This document shows positions 7,882 through 20,469 of a stretch of 31,481 nt of DNA, piece after piece. The stretch is from Mycoemilia scoparia (Eukaryota > Kickxellomycota > Kickxellomycetes > Kickxellales > Kickxellaceae), in contig JANBPU010000188.1 in the NCBI GenBank assembly GCA_027575805.1, positions 1-31,481 on the forward strand, written 5' to 3'. The notes under the pieces are model-generated. The model did no database searches and had not been told where the DNA came from. It saw only the letters and a list, made by a program, of their open reading frames with translations. How positions within the stretch are numbered: position 1 is the first letter of the stretch; every line of letters begins with the position of its first letter. The position numbers and the translations under genes were made by a program.

Positions 7882-8250
7882 TTAGCTATCGTTATCAGCA
7901 AAGGGGTCGTCTTCAATTGGGTATGGCTGAATGCTGACTTCTTCCCATCCACCAAGATCCTTTAACCTCAGTGTCATGAAGATGATATCGTCGTCTTTAA
8001 GCCCAAGACTTTCAGTAGTATCATTGTCATTGTCAATCATTATATACTTCTCAACGGTGATTTTATTCCCCTGGTCTTGTTGGTCTTGTTGCTCCTGTTG
8101 CTCTTCTTTATACTCCGGATTTTGTAGCCAAAACCTAATATCTTGGACAGATTCAATCTTTTGCTCCATCTTGTATGTGAACTGGTCTATTATACGCTTC
8201 TTAATGCTACCAATCTTTTCTGAAGGCGATGACTTTACAAACAGTGTCAT
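7882..8250 (-). CDS. Elongin-B-like ubiquitin-like protein (5' end incomplete)
   Basis: 122 codons from the ATG at 8248-8250 to TAA at 7882. The fold signature is ubiquitin-like: MTLFVKSSPSEKIGSIKKRI resembles the TTIFTDAKESSTVFELKRI strand-helix of Elongin B, and the end (LKDLGGWEEVSIQPYPIEDD) resembles FEALCIEPFSSPPELPD of that protein. Elongin B pairs with Elongin C in Cullin-type ubiquitin ligases and the Elongin complex; S. cerevisiae lacks it. The frame is open above the ATG back to an AG acceptor-like site at about 8283 and reads APYFRIKRDN, which matches the first beta strand. A short 5' exon is therefore likely. I could not find a convincing donor; introns implied by nearby ATGs would be only 34-37 nt. 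A Gln/Asp-rich insertion (EEQQEQQDQQDQ) replaces part of the middle. Other ubiquitin-like families remain possible. Confidence 0.5.
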   Translation of the reverse strand: MTLFVKSSPSEKIGSIKKRIIDQFTYKMEQKIESVQDIRFWLQNPEYKEEQQEQQDQQDQGNKITVEKYIMIDNDNDTTESLGLKDDDIIFMTLRLKDLGGWEEVSIQPYPIEDDPFADNDS

Positions 8251-10615
8251 ATTATCCCGCTTGATCCGAAAATACGGCGCTTTTACTCTTTGGTCAGTCT
8301 ATTATGTATACACCACAAAAAGACACGTGTATTTCCGAGAAGTTGTTGTCAATCATGGCTGTTGTTGAATTAAACTACAGCATATAATGTTAGAAGCTAG
8401 TGAGGATATATCATTTACCATTGAACTAGTATATATAATTTGTATGTGTCTTTGCGATCTATTCAGATGGATTTCTGCAACCACATCATTGTGGTTATTA
8501 GAATTTAAAATGTAATATCAATTATCAAAAAGATTGTGGGATTTTCTCCCATTCGCTGATCCGATTCGAGTCCATATTAAATGAAGATACACTCTGTGAG
8601 CTGTAACATTGCATACTCCACATTGAATTCCCAATTTTACATATCTTTCCAAACACATATATTTTGCGCTAAATCCAAAATGAAATACAGTCGAAATGCC
8701 AGAATTATAACAACAAATGCTTACATATTATCGATGAGAACTATTAAAGTCCATCTATCCAAATTACTTTAAAGCTACCTGTTGTTAGAATAAAATAAAG
8801 TCATGGGTCATTAATGTATAGCAGTGATGTATATAGGCTGTTTAATAGGTTCCTTACAATGGACCCACAGCTGTTCCTTACCAAGAGCACCTTAAACGGG
8901 GCCACCGGAACCATCAAATACAAATCGAGGTTCTAAGTAGTTCTATAACAGGCGTGGAGAGAAGGCTCATAGACTGGCACCCAGCAGTGCGGCAATGTGA
9001 TCGACACTGGTTCTCTATATATCTATGACCAGTCTTTTGAAATTTGCCGATTTCAGGCGTCAAGGTTGGCTTCGGAAATAGTAACTGTGTTTTTACATTT
9101 AATTTGGAATAAAAAAGAATATATGGCTTGGCCAAAAAAAAGCCCAGAGTATGAGTATCAGCGTTGTAACTCTGTATCGGCAAATAGCGACGATTTAGAG
9201 CTTTTCTTTTGAAGGTTTGTATGACACTTTAGCAATAGACTCAGGATATCTTGTTTGGGGCATACGTGGCCTTTCCTGTATTACCCTTGCATTGAGGGAT
9301 TGCTGCTTTTCTTTGTATGCTACACAGCATCCATTGGCACATAAAAACAGCATCTGGCATTTGTGATGAGGTAAATGGGCTACCAAAAGCCCCATTTTGA
9401 CCACAGACGCAGTCTCATGCCATTTATCCAGAATACGCATGTCGTGTCCCTTTACCTTCTATCAACCAAGAATAACCCATGTGTGTTATTCTTAGAAGCC
9501 ACTGTATGTTTTCCAATAAAGAAAGCCGCCTATTCTAGCGAACGGGTGTTGGCAGAATCAGAGACGCAGGATGTGACTGCACAAAGCTGGAGGTGGTGGT
9601 ACCTGCAGCAGTGATCAATGAATTGGATAAGGTGAGCAGCAAATGGCAAGGCAGGCAATTTTGGGCATGTATCTGACTCTCAGAAGGCAAGGGAAATAAA
9701 GGCTGGGAACCCTGAATCAAGCCGTAAATGCAGCCTGATTACATGTGTTTGCTTCATTGATAGGGTCTGGCCACAAAACGATCAAGCCATGAGTATTGAG
9801 CTCTTTCACACACACACACAAACCTGGGTGAGACATTTCCCTGTGTACACACCAGACTTGATTCATTCCCCCAAGTCTTTCACATCCCTTCCTCCTTCTT
9901 TTTCTTGTCTTAGCTTTATTCTCTTATATCCGGGCTCTGATTTTCTGGCTTCTGCGTCCTGCTCCGCTTATTGTACTGTGTAGTTGTTTTTGGGCTTTTG
10001 TCCCCCTACCTTCTCCTCAAGACCATAAAGTAGCCTTAGGGTCTTAGCGCCCTTCACATTTTTGTGCATTTAACTATACTCCACACCACTGCTCTGCCAA
10101 GGGAAGAGAGCCCCCTTTTCAAAGTACCATAACGGTCTACATTCCGCTAAAGTGTTCTACAAATACCTTGCATGACTAGCAATTAGACAAAGACATTTCC
10201 TTGGTTTCCATTCGCATTCAAACCAGCGGCATATATATATATCGCTTTGCGCTATATTTGGAACCAGTGCATTTGCTTCGTGGCAGGTCGCCTGGACTTT
10301 CTGCGCATATATTTGCTATTTGCTCCATTTAACTATAGTATCCTCATTCCGCGATTCATTCTTATCTAGACCAGAGTCAATTTAGTGACTTCACTAGGAA
10401 TTTCAGCCCAACTGGACCTCTGTTCATATTACCACTGTATAAACCCAGAATAGCGACCTAGTCAAGCAGATCGCATACCCCCAGTTATTTGTTTCCTTTG
10501 TTACTATTGCTACTACTAATACTTTCTCACATAAATAAGCGGGCGCACCATATCACCAGCTTCTCGCTACAGTAGACTACAATACAACACACTCATACAC
10601 TCACATATATTTATA
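8251..10615. other. Long stretch without a confident gene
   Basis: The left part (8400-8850) is AT-rich and featureless. At 8859-8933 the plus strand has a 25-codon ORF (start MDPQLFLTKSTLNG). At 8953-9212 the plus strand is open and protein-like (SLYIYDQSFEICRF, ending NSDDLELFF), but the two cannot be joined in phase with acceptable splice sites. A minus-strand ATG ORF at 9195-9440 has no recognisable features. From about 9780 to 10615 the sequence becomes pyrimidine-rich, with a (CA)n run at 9809-9820 and TATATATATATC at 10232-10243. This is probably the promoter and long leader of the cyclin gene. Confidence 0.4.
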
Positions 10616-12236
10616 ATGTCGCAATTTCATGGCCGAAGTCGGGGGTCCCGCGGGTTTTCTCAGTCTAAATATCCAGCGGCTTCTTCATCCAGATACTCTC
10701 CATATGACAAAAACTACCACCATAGCTACAAACATAATCCCCAAGTCCTAACGCTAACGCCTCCCAGTCCACCTCGAACCCATCACAACAACAACGGTCC
10801 TGAGGATACAGCAGCCCAGTGGCTGTTTTGCCGAGAAGATTTACAAAGCACGCCAACGGTTGATAATGGAAATGGCACATTTGCCTATGAGCAGGAGCAG
10901 CGGTATAAGGGTTGCCAGTTTATTTACAAGTGCGCCAGCCAGCACAGATTGTAAGTTATACAAGCATATTGCATTGTGTTATCCTCCTGCCCCTCTGCCT
11001 TTGACATAGCATCCACCCCAACGATAGTATGCACATACTACCACAATTTTCCTCCACTAATAATCATCGCCACATACTTTACTAATGCCAACATTATCGT
11101 CACCATTGTAGTCGGCAGGTAGTAATATTTAGCGCATGCATTCTGTTCCACCGGTTTTATATGCGGAAGTCTTTTGCAAAGCACACATACTATGTAAGTG
11201 CTTGATATTCTCGCCAATGCATACATGCATCCATATGCTTGTTTCTAACCCTAATATACCCTGGGTCTGTAGGACATTGGTGCCACTTGTCTGTTTCTGG
11301 CATCAAAAACCGAGGAGCACAGAGTAAGGCTCAAATATCTGGCCAAGACCTGTGCAAAGGTAGCGCTCAAGAAAAACATGAGTGAGCAGGAGCTTCTGGG
11401 AGAAACAGAGAAGTGGATATCAACGATCAACACTAACGAATACATCGTGCTGGAGACTTGCTGCTTTGACATAACCATTGAGAACCCCTATTCTATCCTA
11501 GAAGATGCGCGCGTGTTTTTGAAATGTAAGTCGAGTAGGCTAAGGCTCTGCTACACGATATTCTACTACTGCTACTGGTGATCTGGATCTAATGGGAAAA
11601 CTGTGCAAACTTGTGTTTATAGTAAATGCAAAAGTAATGACAATATCACTGGCCTATATTGGCGACTGGTAAGGCCTCCTCTGTCTTGTGTTTATCTCCC
11701 ACTGAACGAATGATGTCGCCTCCATTAACATGTTGTTGACTGATCTCATTTCTTCGCCTTACTCCACCATTTACTTTAGCTTACGGACCCCGATGTGTCT
11801 TATATACCAACCAGCCGTCGTAGCCACTGCTGCTTTGTACTCTGCCGCATGTGTCATGCATCCGGAGTTTGAGAAAAACAACACCCGCGTTTTAGAGTGG
11901 TTAGACATGAAGGGACTGGTGTGGAATGATGTCCTTGGTAAGATGATAATTGAATCTTGCAAAATTGATTAATTTATATTGATGGAATTAATTAGATGCC
12001 CAACTAACAATTGTAATGTTGTTGCTGTTGTTCCAATTTGCATATTATCGTTCTATACAGACTGCATAAAAGACATCATGAGCTTTTATAAAAATGAGGC
12101 CAACCAGTTCCTGAAGGCTAGGCTCATGCCCAGAACTGAAAGAAGCAGCAGCAACGGCATGGACCATAAGTCAGACCCACACTCCTTCACTCCAGACTCA
12201 ATGTTTTCGAATTCACCTGGAACTATTATTAGGTAG
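10616..12236 (+). CDS. CTD-kinase-type cyclin (cyclin T/K, Pch1/Ctk2-like)
   Basis: Six exons: 10616-10950, 11112-11193, 11273-11525, 11623-11668, 11780-11937, 12061-12236; introns 161, 79, 97, 111 and 123 nt; 349 aa; every phase closes. The N-terminus is disordered (Ser, Tyr, Pro, His, Asn-rich). The first cyclin fold starts near residue 67 with WLFCREDLQSTP, the entry signature of cyclin T/K/L. It continues through LFHRFYMRKSF (123-133) and CLFLASKTEEH (145-155), which contains the Lys and Glu used for CDK contact. The second fold is spread over exons 3-6 (PAVVATAALYSAACV in exon 5). Such cyclins activate Cdk9/Bur1 or Cdk12/Ctk1 to phosphorylate the RNA polymerase II C-terminal domain. The sequence does not separate the P-TEFb type from the CTDK-I type. 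Donors follow GTAAG; the 46-nt exon 4 is unusually small. Confidence 0.88.
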
Positions 12237-13008
12237 TCCACTTTGGCTGTAGTCACCTCTCTTCAGCCTTTCAATTGATTTCATGTATTTTCACTGTCTG
12301 ACTTTCATTTATACTATTGCGTCGCACGCATCTACACAGCACCAATGCTATTAGTGCAAAATTGCTCTAGCAAACTTATTTGTAATGTCTATATAAAAAG
12401 AATGAGGTCTCTATCCCTTTATTTTAGATTTGTTTCATTTATCGCTTGTAATGCTTCTTTCCTCCTTCCTAATTATACTACTTCTACGATAAAATAAACT
12501 CTCTGACCATTTGTATGATGGAAAAATATCTTTATGTTGCTTAGAAACCCTTTGTGACCAAGATGTGTGAAATCATAGTTACTACTGACTTTTAGTTTTA
12601 TAAACAATCACTTTTGTTGAGAATGGCTCAAATTTGATTCTTTATTCCAGAATAGTATTGTGGCAAGCAAGCATCATTGATTCCAAGAAACTAAAAATGT
12701 TATGCTACAATAATAGCCAATCACCATAACATTGAAGAAACTGCTTTATATGGGAATAATTACTTTCTGCAGTTATTTCTTCAATTAGAATTTACTATAT
12801 TATTTAACGTTTTCAGTATTCAAGAAACAATAAAAGTAAAGAGAGCAAATTGTTAATCAATGCTTGTCTAAGCGGGAATCGGAAAATTATAAAATAAACT
12901 AGGGATATAAAAGTAAAAATTATTAGTAAAAAATAAACAAGTTTAAGTGCGAGTTGCGGAATGAGCGTGTGGGCACTGCCCATGTCGTTACTTCACACAC
13001 ACACAGAT
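12237..13008. other. Convergent AT-rich intergenic region
   Basis: The 3' regions of the cyclin (+) and the H+-ATPase (-) meet here. It is markedly AT-rich, with several AATAAA-type sites (for example near 12494 on the plus strand) and a (CA)n run at 12994-13005 just outside the ATPase stop. No gene or repeat copy seen. Confidence 0.6.
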
Positions 13009-15999
13009 TTAGATTGCGACATACTGTCTGCTGGAATACTTTTCGCCCATGTCCTTGAAAGCCGTTGCAGCCTCAATAACCTTGGAGAAGCGCTTGAGTT
13101 TCTGGACATTGATCTGGACACGTCTCTGGATGGCTCTCTGGGCCTTCTTTTGGGCAAGCCTCTGCTTGCGCTTTCTGGTAGGCCATAGACGCACTGTCAG
13201 CTCAAAGCTCCATACACGGAACACGAAGACCTTGACAATGTCGAGGATCATGAAGTAGACAAGGGATATGGCAAGAAGAGAGCAGCCCCATCCCCAGCCA
13301 ACCTTGGTAGTGAGCTTGGGAACACCAAAGATCGAGATAAACATAGCAAACACCTGGGTGGCAAGAATAGCAATGGTGAAGGTCCATGAGGGAAGGTTTT
13401 CCCAGAAGAAGCCGGACAATCTAGTCGAGAAGATGGTGAAGTGAGGAGATGACGAGATGTTGAGGTAAATAATGGTCTCCATTTTACCGACTCTTTTTGG
13501 ATCTTCGGGTGTGAGTCCAGCGTCAGAGGGAATGTGGAATACATCACGAGCAATAAAGAACACGGCAAATGTGAGGGCGGTCAAACAGCATCCAAGGATG
13601 ATGGAAAGAGAGATGAGCTGGCCAATGCGCCACTTGTCAGGAGTGCGAGAAACCTGGGCATTGTCTACCGAAATCACAAGGGTCGCGGCATCGTTAAGGA
13701 CAGCAATGAAGATCAGCAAGATAGCCTTCATTTGCCAACGTAGGGCGAGAGTGATAATGAAGAAGAAGATGAGAAAGTGGACAGTCGAGGTGATACGGTA
13801 GAGAGCATACGAACGCATACGTTGGAAAATAGCTCTGGAGGTATAAATTCCATCGACAATGGTTGACAAGCCAGGAGCGAGAAGGACAATATCTGCTGCT
13901 GATCTGGCAGCATCAGTACAGTCGTGCACAGCAATACCAACATTTGCTTTCTTCAAGGCTGGAGCATCATTGACACCATCACCTGTCATTCCGACAAGCA
14001 AGTCCTTTGATTGCAAAAGCTCGACTACTCTGTACTTGTGTTCAGGGATGACCTATAATATTTAGAAGCGTGAAAATAGAAGATTGCTTTAGTTGGTAAG
14101 TTGAGTGAGCTTTGCATGTGCATACTTTAATACACGCGATTATGTAATCATCTCGAAGATACTGAGCACGCATGCGAGTTGTCCAGTAAAACAATGCATG
14201 TGGGTACATATGTAATACAAAAGAGGAAACTAGGAGTTGGCAAATGTAATTACCTGTGCAAATCCATCTGCGTGCAAGCAACGATCAGCAAGTTGTTCAT
14301 CAGTGGCTTCGGGGTCGACGAGTTTATTGGCATCAAGGATGGCTCTCTGCATGCCCAGACGATGGGCTACTTCCTTGGCAATAATAAGCTGGTCACCAGT
14401 AATCATCTTGACAACAACACCCATCTTTTCGCAACGAGCAATGGTCTCTCCAGAGTCGGGGCGAGGTGGATCAAGCAGTGAAATCATACCAACTAAGGTC
14501 CACTCTTCAAGGGTTCCGGGCTTGGTGCGAGCAACACCAAGAGCACGCAGACCTCGTCTAGCCAAGTTGTTAACTGCGGCGGTTGCCTCATTGTCACCAC
14601 CAACCAAGTTGACGATAACCTGAGGTGCACCCTTGGCGACCTTGAATGTCTCGTTGCTGTTGAGATCTATAACAGTGGCCTGGGTGAGCTTTGTGGCCGG
14701 ATTGAAAGGTAAGAATGAAGTGACTTTGAAACCAGGGACTGCATGACCCTTTACATCAGCAAGCAGAGGAACATCCTTTTGGGCGGCTGTGCGGACTGCA
14801 AGTTCGATGGGATCGTTGGCACCAGGCTCAGATGCAAGATAGGAGTGCAAGAGCAGATCTTCCTTGGTGTATCCAGGCTTAAGGTAGGGTTCATCAAAGG
14901 TGAGTTTGTTCAGAGTCAAAGTACCAGTCTTATCAGAACACAGCACGGATACGGAAGCCATTTCTTCGACGGCGGTTAGACGCTTGACAATGACTTGTTT
15001 TGCGGCTAGCTGCTTAGCACCCACGGCCATTGTGACTGACATGACAGTTGGCAGACCTACAGGGATAGCAGCGACTGTTAGAACGAGAACGTCGCGCAGA
15101 ACGTCGAACACATCGTCAGAGCTAAGTTTTCCCTTCTCGTGCTTCTTGTAGAGCAGCAAGTAGATCAGGATGACAATAACCATCACAACTGTGATCAGGA
15201 CGAGGAAGTTACCGATCTGGTTGATAATCTTCTGGAAATGGCCCTGTTCGTTGGTGATGGCAATAAGGTTTGCGGCACGGCCAATAAATGTATTGGCACC
15301 AGTCTTTGTGACCACAGCAAGCATCTGGCCTTGGCGAACGATGGAGGACGAGTATATGGTATCACCCTTATTCTTTTGTACTGGAAGCGATTCGCCAGTA
15401 AGGGCTGACTGATCAACCTGCAGATCAATCTCAGTGGCTGATCCATCAACACCAATGCCCAAAAGGCGAGCATCAGCAGGAACAATGTCACCAAGACGAA
15501 CTACGATTACATCACCAGGAACCAGGAGCGCAGAGTCGAGTTCGATAAGTTCGCCGTTGCGCCAGACTTTGCTCTTCAGAGCAAGAGTGTTCTTGAGGGC
15601 ATCGAGGGCTGCCTCAGCACGAGCTTCTTCAATGTAACCAATAAAGGCATTGAGAATAAGAAGACCACCAATGATACCAAAGTCAACCCAATCACGCACA
15701 ATACCAGAGATAATGAAGGCGATCTCGATAAGGTAAGCGATGGCACCAGTAAAATAGGAAAGGAATTTAAGGAAAGGGTTGGTCTTGTGTTCGGCAATCT
15801 CATTTTTTCCAAATTTGGTAAGTCGCTCTTCGGCTTCCTCGGAGCTCAAACCGGTTGTGGGATCGGTGTGAAGAAGAGCCTCAAGCTCGGGTGGGATCTC
15901 GTCACCCACTTCTACATGTGTATGATCCTCAAACTCGACCTTCTCCTTCTTTTCAGACAGGCCGGGGTCTTTGGATTGGTCCCAGGCACGATCAGACAT
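13009..15999 (-). CDS. PMA1: Plasma-membrane H+-ATPase (P3A type)
   Basis: Exons 14254-15999 and 13009-14052; one 201-nt intron; 929 aa (yeast Pma1 is 918). It pumps protons out of the cell using ATP and sets the membrane potential for nutrient uptake. Diagnostic motifs in order: TGES (201-204, dephosphorylation), IPVGLP (312-317, TM4), CSDKTGTLT with phospho-acceptor Asp356, KGAPQ (456-460, nucleotide site), MITGDQ (532-537) and TGDGVNDAPA (605-614). Asp703 in VLNDAATLV is at the position of the proton-binding TM6 aspartate. About ten transmembrane segments are visible. The C-terminal tail after the last one is Arg/Lys-rich (RKRKQRLAQKKAQRAIQRR), the region that is autoinhibitory in fungal pumps. 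The intron interrupts HADGFAQ|VIPEHKY with donor CAG|GTAATT and acceptor TTATAG. The start is the first ATG, MSDRAWDQSKD. Confidence 0.96.
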
Positions 16000-17646
16000 G
16001 TCGGACTAGGTACTAATAGGCGTTGATTAGAAAGAATGCGATGCACTTGGTTTTTGGTTCAAGAGCAAGAAGAGGTATTGAAAACGGAGTTGTAGAGAGT
16101 TTTGTGTATAGCTATCAGCCTAGAGATGTTAGGACAGTGCTATATAAACCAAAAAAGACAAAGCGGATAGAAGAAGCAGAAAAAGACAAAGCTTCGGTGT
16201 AGAAACGAATAAGTGGTCTGAATGTGAGATCACAAAGTTCGAGCGTAAAAATGTTCTAGAGGTTTAAGAATGCTAAAAAGCGAGAAGACGAAATCTATTA
16301 AGTATGAACCAGCTGGCGGTACTCGTAGGTATACACATGCACCCACATACAGCACAGGGCAAAAAAGCTAAACGTATCCGCTACACTCTCAAGAGACCTA
16401 CTCACAGTGATTACTGTTGGGGCTGAATAAACCGAAACAAGAGTAGGACAGACAAGAGGAAGGGACGGCAGTAGAACGTTGAGCGATGTCGGGTACACTG
16501 GCGACTAAAGCAGTAGCAGATGATGCACACTTATTTACAACAAGTGTAGTAGAGGCCTTGCGATGGTAGTAGGATGGAAGCTACACCCGCAAACGAACGC
16601 AATGCTGTGGCGGAGAAGAGCCTGTAGGAAGGGAATGAGGCTGGAAGAAGCGATGGTACCTGCTCAGCGAATAACAAAAGGCTATGGTTGTTCAAAGGAA
16701 TCTCTCTCTTTCTTTCGGAAAGAAGAGCCTTAAGCAAACTTTGTTGAGGCGGCGGTGGTGGTGGTGGTTTTGAAGTGGAAGCACGACAGAGATGCGCGGC
16801 TTCGCGATAATAGTAAGGCTAGCAATAACAATGGCACCACAACAGCGACCTGATGATAGTGATATGTATCAGCCTAGAGGAAGACAACAAACAAAATGGA
16901 TTCACAGCCAAGTCAAGAAGCGAAATGGTGCCCGGCTGAGGACAAGGAATTGACCAGGGTATTTATGGAAGCCAGAGTTGCAAGGTTTGATGTGATGCGC
17001 TCTGCCGCCTATGACCAGGGAGGAGGAAGTGTGGGAGGAGGAAATTGACGAAATGCGCTTTAGGCAGGACAAAGGCTCCTGATGAGTGGCAGGCAGCGAT
17101 ACTGGTTTGTGCAGAGAATAATGTTTATCAACGCCACCAATGCCTTGAACAATGCTAATCCACTGGCAGAGTCATATGGGGCGACAGAGTAATCCAGATG
17201 CACCGCATACATCAAACCATTGTGAGGAAATTTCGGGAAAATGTACGCTGATTTGCCTCCCTGTTTGGCATATCTTGCCAATACTGACAGTCGGTTTTCT
17301 GAAAGCCCTCTCTGGTTGAGTTCTTTTTTGTCTAAGGCCCAAAAAACCCGGTGCTTAACAGCGCAAGCCTTCATCCCCATGCATAAACATTCCCTTGAAA
17401 CACGTCCTTTCCCGACCCCAGGCTGCCTTTTAGAGAACAAGGAGCATTTATTTACAAGCCAACAACTACCTACAAAAAACTTTTATTTGCAGACTCAGCT
17501 TACCCTAAAGTGGGGGTACTAGTAAATCTAATTCTATGCGTGCTCCCTTGAAGGTGGCTAACGAAAAATTCTTGTGGATGTGTGTTTGGCTGTGTCGCTG
17601 TAAACAAGCCAGCCCATCGTACACACATGTGCTCAATGCCCTGTAT
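16000..17646. other. H+-ATPase promoter and leader region
   Basis: 1.65 kb between the AARSD1-type 3' end and the H+-ATPase start, both on the minus strand. Highly expressed PMA1 genes usually have long regulatory regions. A TATATA core at 16141-16147, about 145 bp upstream of the ATG, could be the TATA box. A CTATTAG-like acceptor just before the ATG allows a leader intron. A (GGT)n-like run lies at 16746-16768. Open frames at 17060-17440 (-, starting at TTG) and 17241-17522 (+) have no recognisable features and are not called. Confidence 0.45.
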
Positions 17647-19640
17647 CTATGCCAGCTGGTGCTTTTTGATACTGTCCAATGCGCGATCCAGCCCTGTCCA
17701 GGAGGTGGCCTTTCCTTGCCATCTGGGCCCCTTTCCGCCACCTCTGACCCCAGACACGCTGCTCTTGACTGTTTCTGATAAGGTGGCCACCGCTTCTTCC
17801 TGGCCGACGATCAGGACTGGCCCGCCAGCCTTCGCAGCACCGGCCGTGAGAAGCGCAGCGCCACTGCCACCGGCCTCGAAGTGCTGTCGGCCGAGAGAAT
17901 GGCTGATGGCCGATAGGAACGCGATGTCGCCCTCTTCCCTGTGGTAGGCAGCGAAGCCTGTTTTCTGGAGCTCCTGTTTCAGATCTGAAGCTATGAAGTC
18001 TGCCAGCTCCCCAAACAGGCCCTTTGCAGACTTCAGGGCGTCACGCTGTTGTTTGCCCAATCGCTCGACAGCATCTGCATGTTCGTTTGGACCGCAGGAA
18101 AGAATCGTTGTCAAACGGCGCTCTCTGTCCAGTGCCGACTGGGCATAATCGATGACTCTGCCGCCGGCCATGAAGAACAGCCTGGTATTCCCGCCACGGA
18201 TGGTGTCTGTGCTGCACAGCTTCATGACTTGTAGCTCGGCCGTATTGTTTACGTGAGTCCCACAACACCTACAAATGCAATGATAGGACGGATACATGCC
18301 GTTACCAATGTTTTCTGCAAATCTTGAAGGCACCATGGCTATTGGCCATTATATGCTGCTTGTTAATTTGTGCTTACGGATTGCGATCCACGCCGTCAAT
18401 AATGATATGGCGCACAACGCCCCCATTGTAGTCAGCTGGTATGCTGTTGGGCTGGGTATCTGCACTCTGGTCCCTGACCTCGACATTTACCACCATTGAG
18501 CGCCGAATGGCATTGTTGCAGCTCTGCTCGATGTCGGCAATAGCTTGGCTAGAAAGCTTGAAGCCCCTCTCGGTCTTGAGCTCGACATGGCTCCTTTGTT
18601 CTCCAAGATTCCTATTCACGCAAGCAGCAAGTCCACCTGGCGGTTAGTTTTATGTGACTGCCATGCGGCATCTGGTGCCATTTCTGCCACCGCCACCTTC
18701 TGGACTCTCGCTTGGATTAGTGCCAGAAGAGGGGTTTCCAGTCTTCTTACCATGCAACCGTTTGTAGGCCATACTTGGTCTCAAGGATGGCGCTTAGAAG
18801 ATGCTGGGCTATTCCATATCAAGTCAAGCATCTGGGATATTAGTTCTGACTACTTGTATGAAATCCTGAATATTTCTCACAACCCAATCATGTGTTCTAT
18901 TTGATCGCTTCTGGAGAGTTGATATGCATATGCCAATCAATATTGCATATATTTAAAACAGCTATTGCAACGTCCAGAGTCGCCCAAACATCACACATGT
19001 ACGCGCGCGCATCCAGGGCCAAATCTGCAAATACCCCTTGCGCGTCCTACCATGAAGGATGCCACTTACCACTATGCTGCTGTGCGTGGTCTAACCTCCT
19101 TTGTTGGTCGAGCCTCACCCTAACTTGTTTTCCAACCTCCAGCGGCTCCGGCACACAATGTATGGCACGAAGCCCCTTACGAAAGATATACCTGACATCC
19201 AGGTCATCAATCGATCCGTGGTCAGATGGCTTGAATTGTTCAGGCGCCCAATGGATAGCTTGTTAGCTTGCCGTCTCAAATACACAATTTACGCATCCTC
19301 TATGTGTTTAAACAAAGGCGCGCCACAGCAGGGGAGGGGATCGCCCACAGGAGGGACGTTTGTGCCACTTACCTGGCCCCCACCCTCGGGGAAAAGTACT
19401 ATTCACAAGTAGGCAGTAGCCAGATGATATTAGAACGTGGACTCCAAATTGGGACGGGTGCTTAGATACCACTCCATCTCCAGCACTCTTACCTGTATCG
19501 GCCAACTCGACCTCGTATTGGCCATGTGAGTTTGGCTTCTCGCTGCACGCAATAACGGTCGTGTCCAGAACATTGAGGTATGTGTCTTTCTGGCACGCAA
19601 GTAGCCCGACAGGGGTTGTCAATGCTGGTGCTGTAGCCAT
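17647..19640 (-). CDS. Alanyl-tRNA editing protein (AARSD1/AlaX-L type)
   Basis: Six exons: 19493-19640, 19373-19398, 19070-19229, 18751-18808, 18378-18611, 17647-18268; introns 94, 143, 261, 139 and 109 nt; 415 aa (human AARSD1 is 412). All phases close. This free-standing editing protein hydrolyses Ser-tRNA(Ala) (and Gly-) mischarged by alanyl-tRNA synthetase. Order of domains: N-terminal beta barrel with LFPEGGGQ (51-58), then the zinc site HSAQH (110-114, HxxxH) and CCGTH (210-214, CxxxH), then a C-terminal domain ending in GGGKGPRWQGKATSW. The start matches the family (LLACQKDTYL, compare WCQRDSYA). Exon 2 is a 26-nt microexon that encodes the conserved LFPEGGGQ loop. The family usually has HSGQH or HTAQH; here the exon 3/4 junction changes Gly to Ala. 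It lacks the synthetase domain, so it is not an AlaRS fragment. Confidence 0.93.
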
Positions 19641-20469
19641 TCTAAATTGCGTGTTTCAAGATACCGTTCCTCCTTTTGTGTACTTAAAGTAGCTGGGAAT
19701 AATTCACTCTGAAAGTGCTTGGTTCACATATAACCGATCTCTTTATTCAGATATACGCTCTCTCACCAATGTGGCACATCGCTGATGTTAGCCAGCCAAG
19801 TTATGGGCCAGCAATGGCTCTTCGATCCAAAAACAATTCATGCTTGTCGGAAAATGTTTGTTTGGGGTGGCAGTCCTGGGGTTGTTTTTGAAGATCCAAA
19901 AAGGGCGGGTTCCACATCTCAGCAGCTTTCTCGAAAATATCAGCACCATCTCATCTAAACACTAGTTACTCCTGAATTATATATAGTTGATGTTTTGCTG
20001 CATCATCATCACCAAGCAGCCATGTTTTAGAAAGAAGGTTCGTTGTGGCTTATTGTTTCTCACGGTTAATGGAGCTTTGATGTGGTTTATGACTTTGGAG
20101 GGCAGGATGCTTGATACATCTTGAAAGATTCAAAATCAAGAATGCACTCTGACGACAAAGCTAATAACTACTCTTTTCATTTCGGTCATACACAAAAATG
20201 ACACTAATACACATAAAGTCGCATCAGATGCCAGGGCCTTTGGAATGGAAACAATGCTATTTTGGCTAGTGATACAGGTTCTCCAATTCCAGTGTTCACG
20301 AGATCACTTAAAAGTATATACATTTCTAGCAAATAAAGCGTTTAAGAAACATTTGTCTATTATATTCTTAGGTGCAAGGCTTCAAAACAAACAAAGGCAC
20401 CGATGATAATAATGAGCTCACTATGCGAGGCATCATGAAAAAATGGTTTTAGGCTTTCTATTATTCATA

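Noticed and set aside
8521..8580. tRNA-like GATTCGAGTCC near 8561-8574
   Set aside because: The upstream sequence does not fold into D and anticodon arms and no matching acceptor stem is present.
13472..13801. Long frames antisense to the H+-ATPase
   Set aside because: They are shadows of a highly conserved coding gene; their composition follows from its codon use.
17060..17522. Overlapping frames on both strands upstream of the H+-ATPase
   Set aside because: The minus frame starts at TTG, the plus frame has no motif, and both are in a region better explained as promoter.
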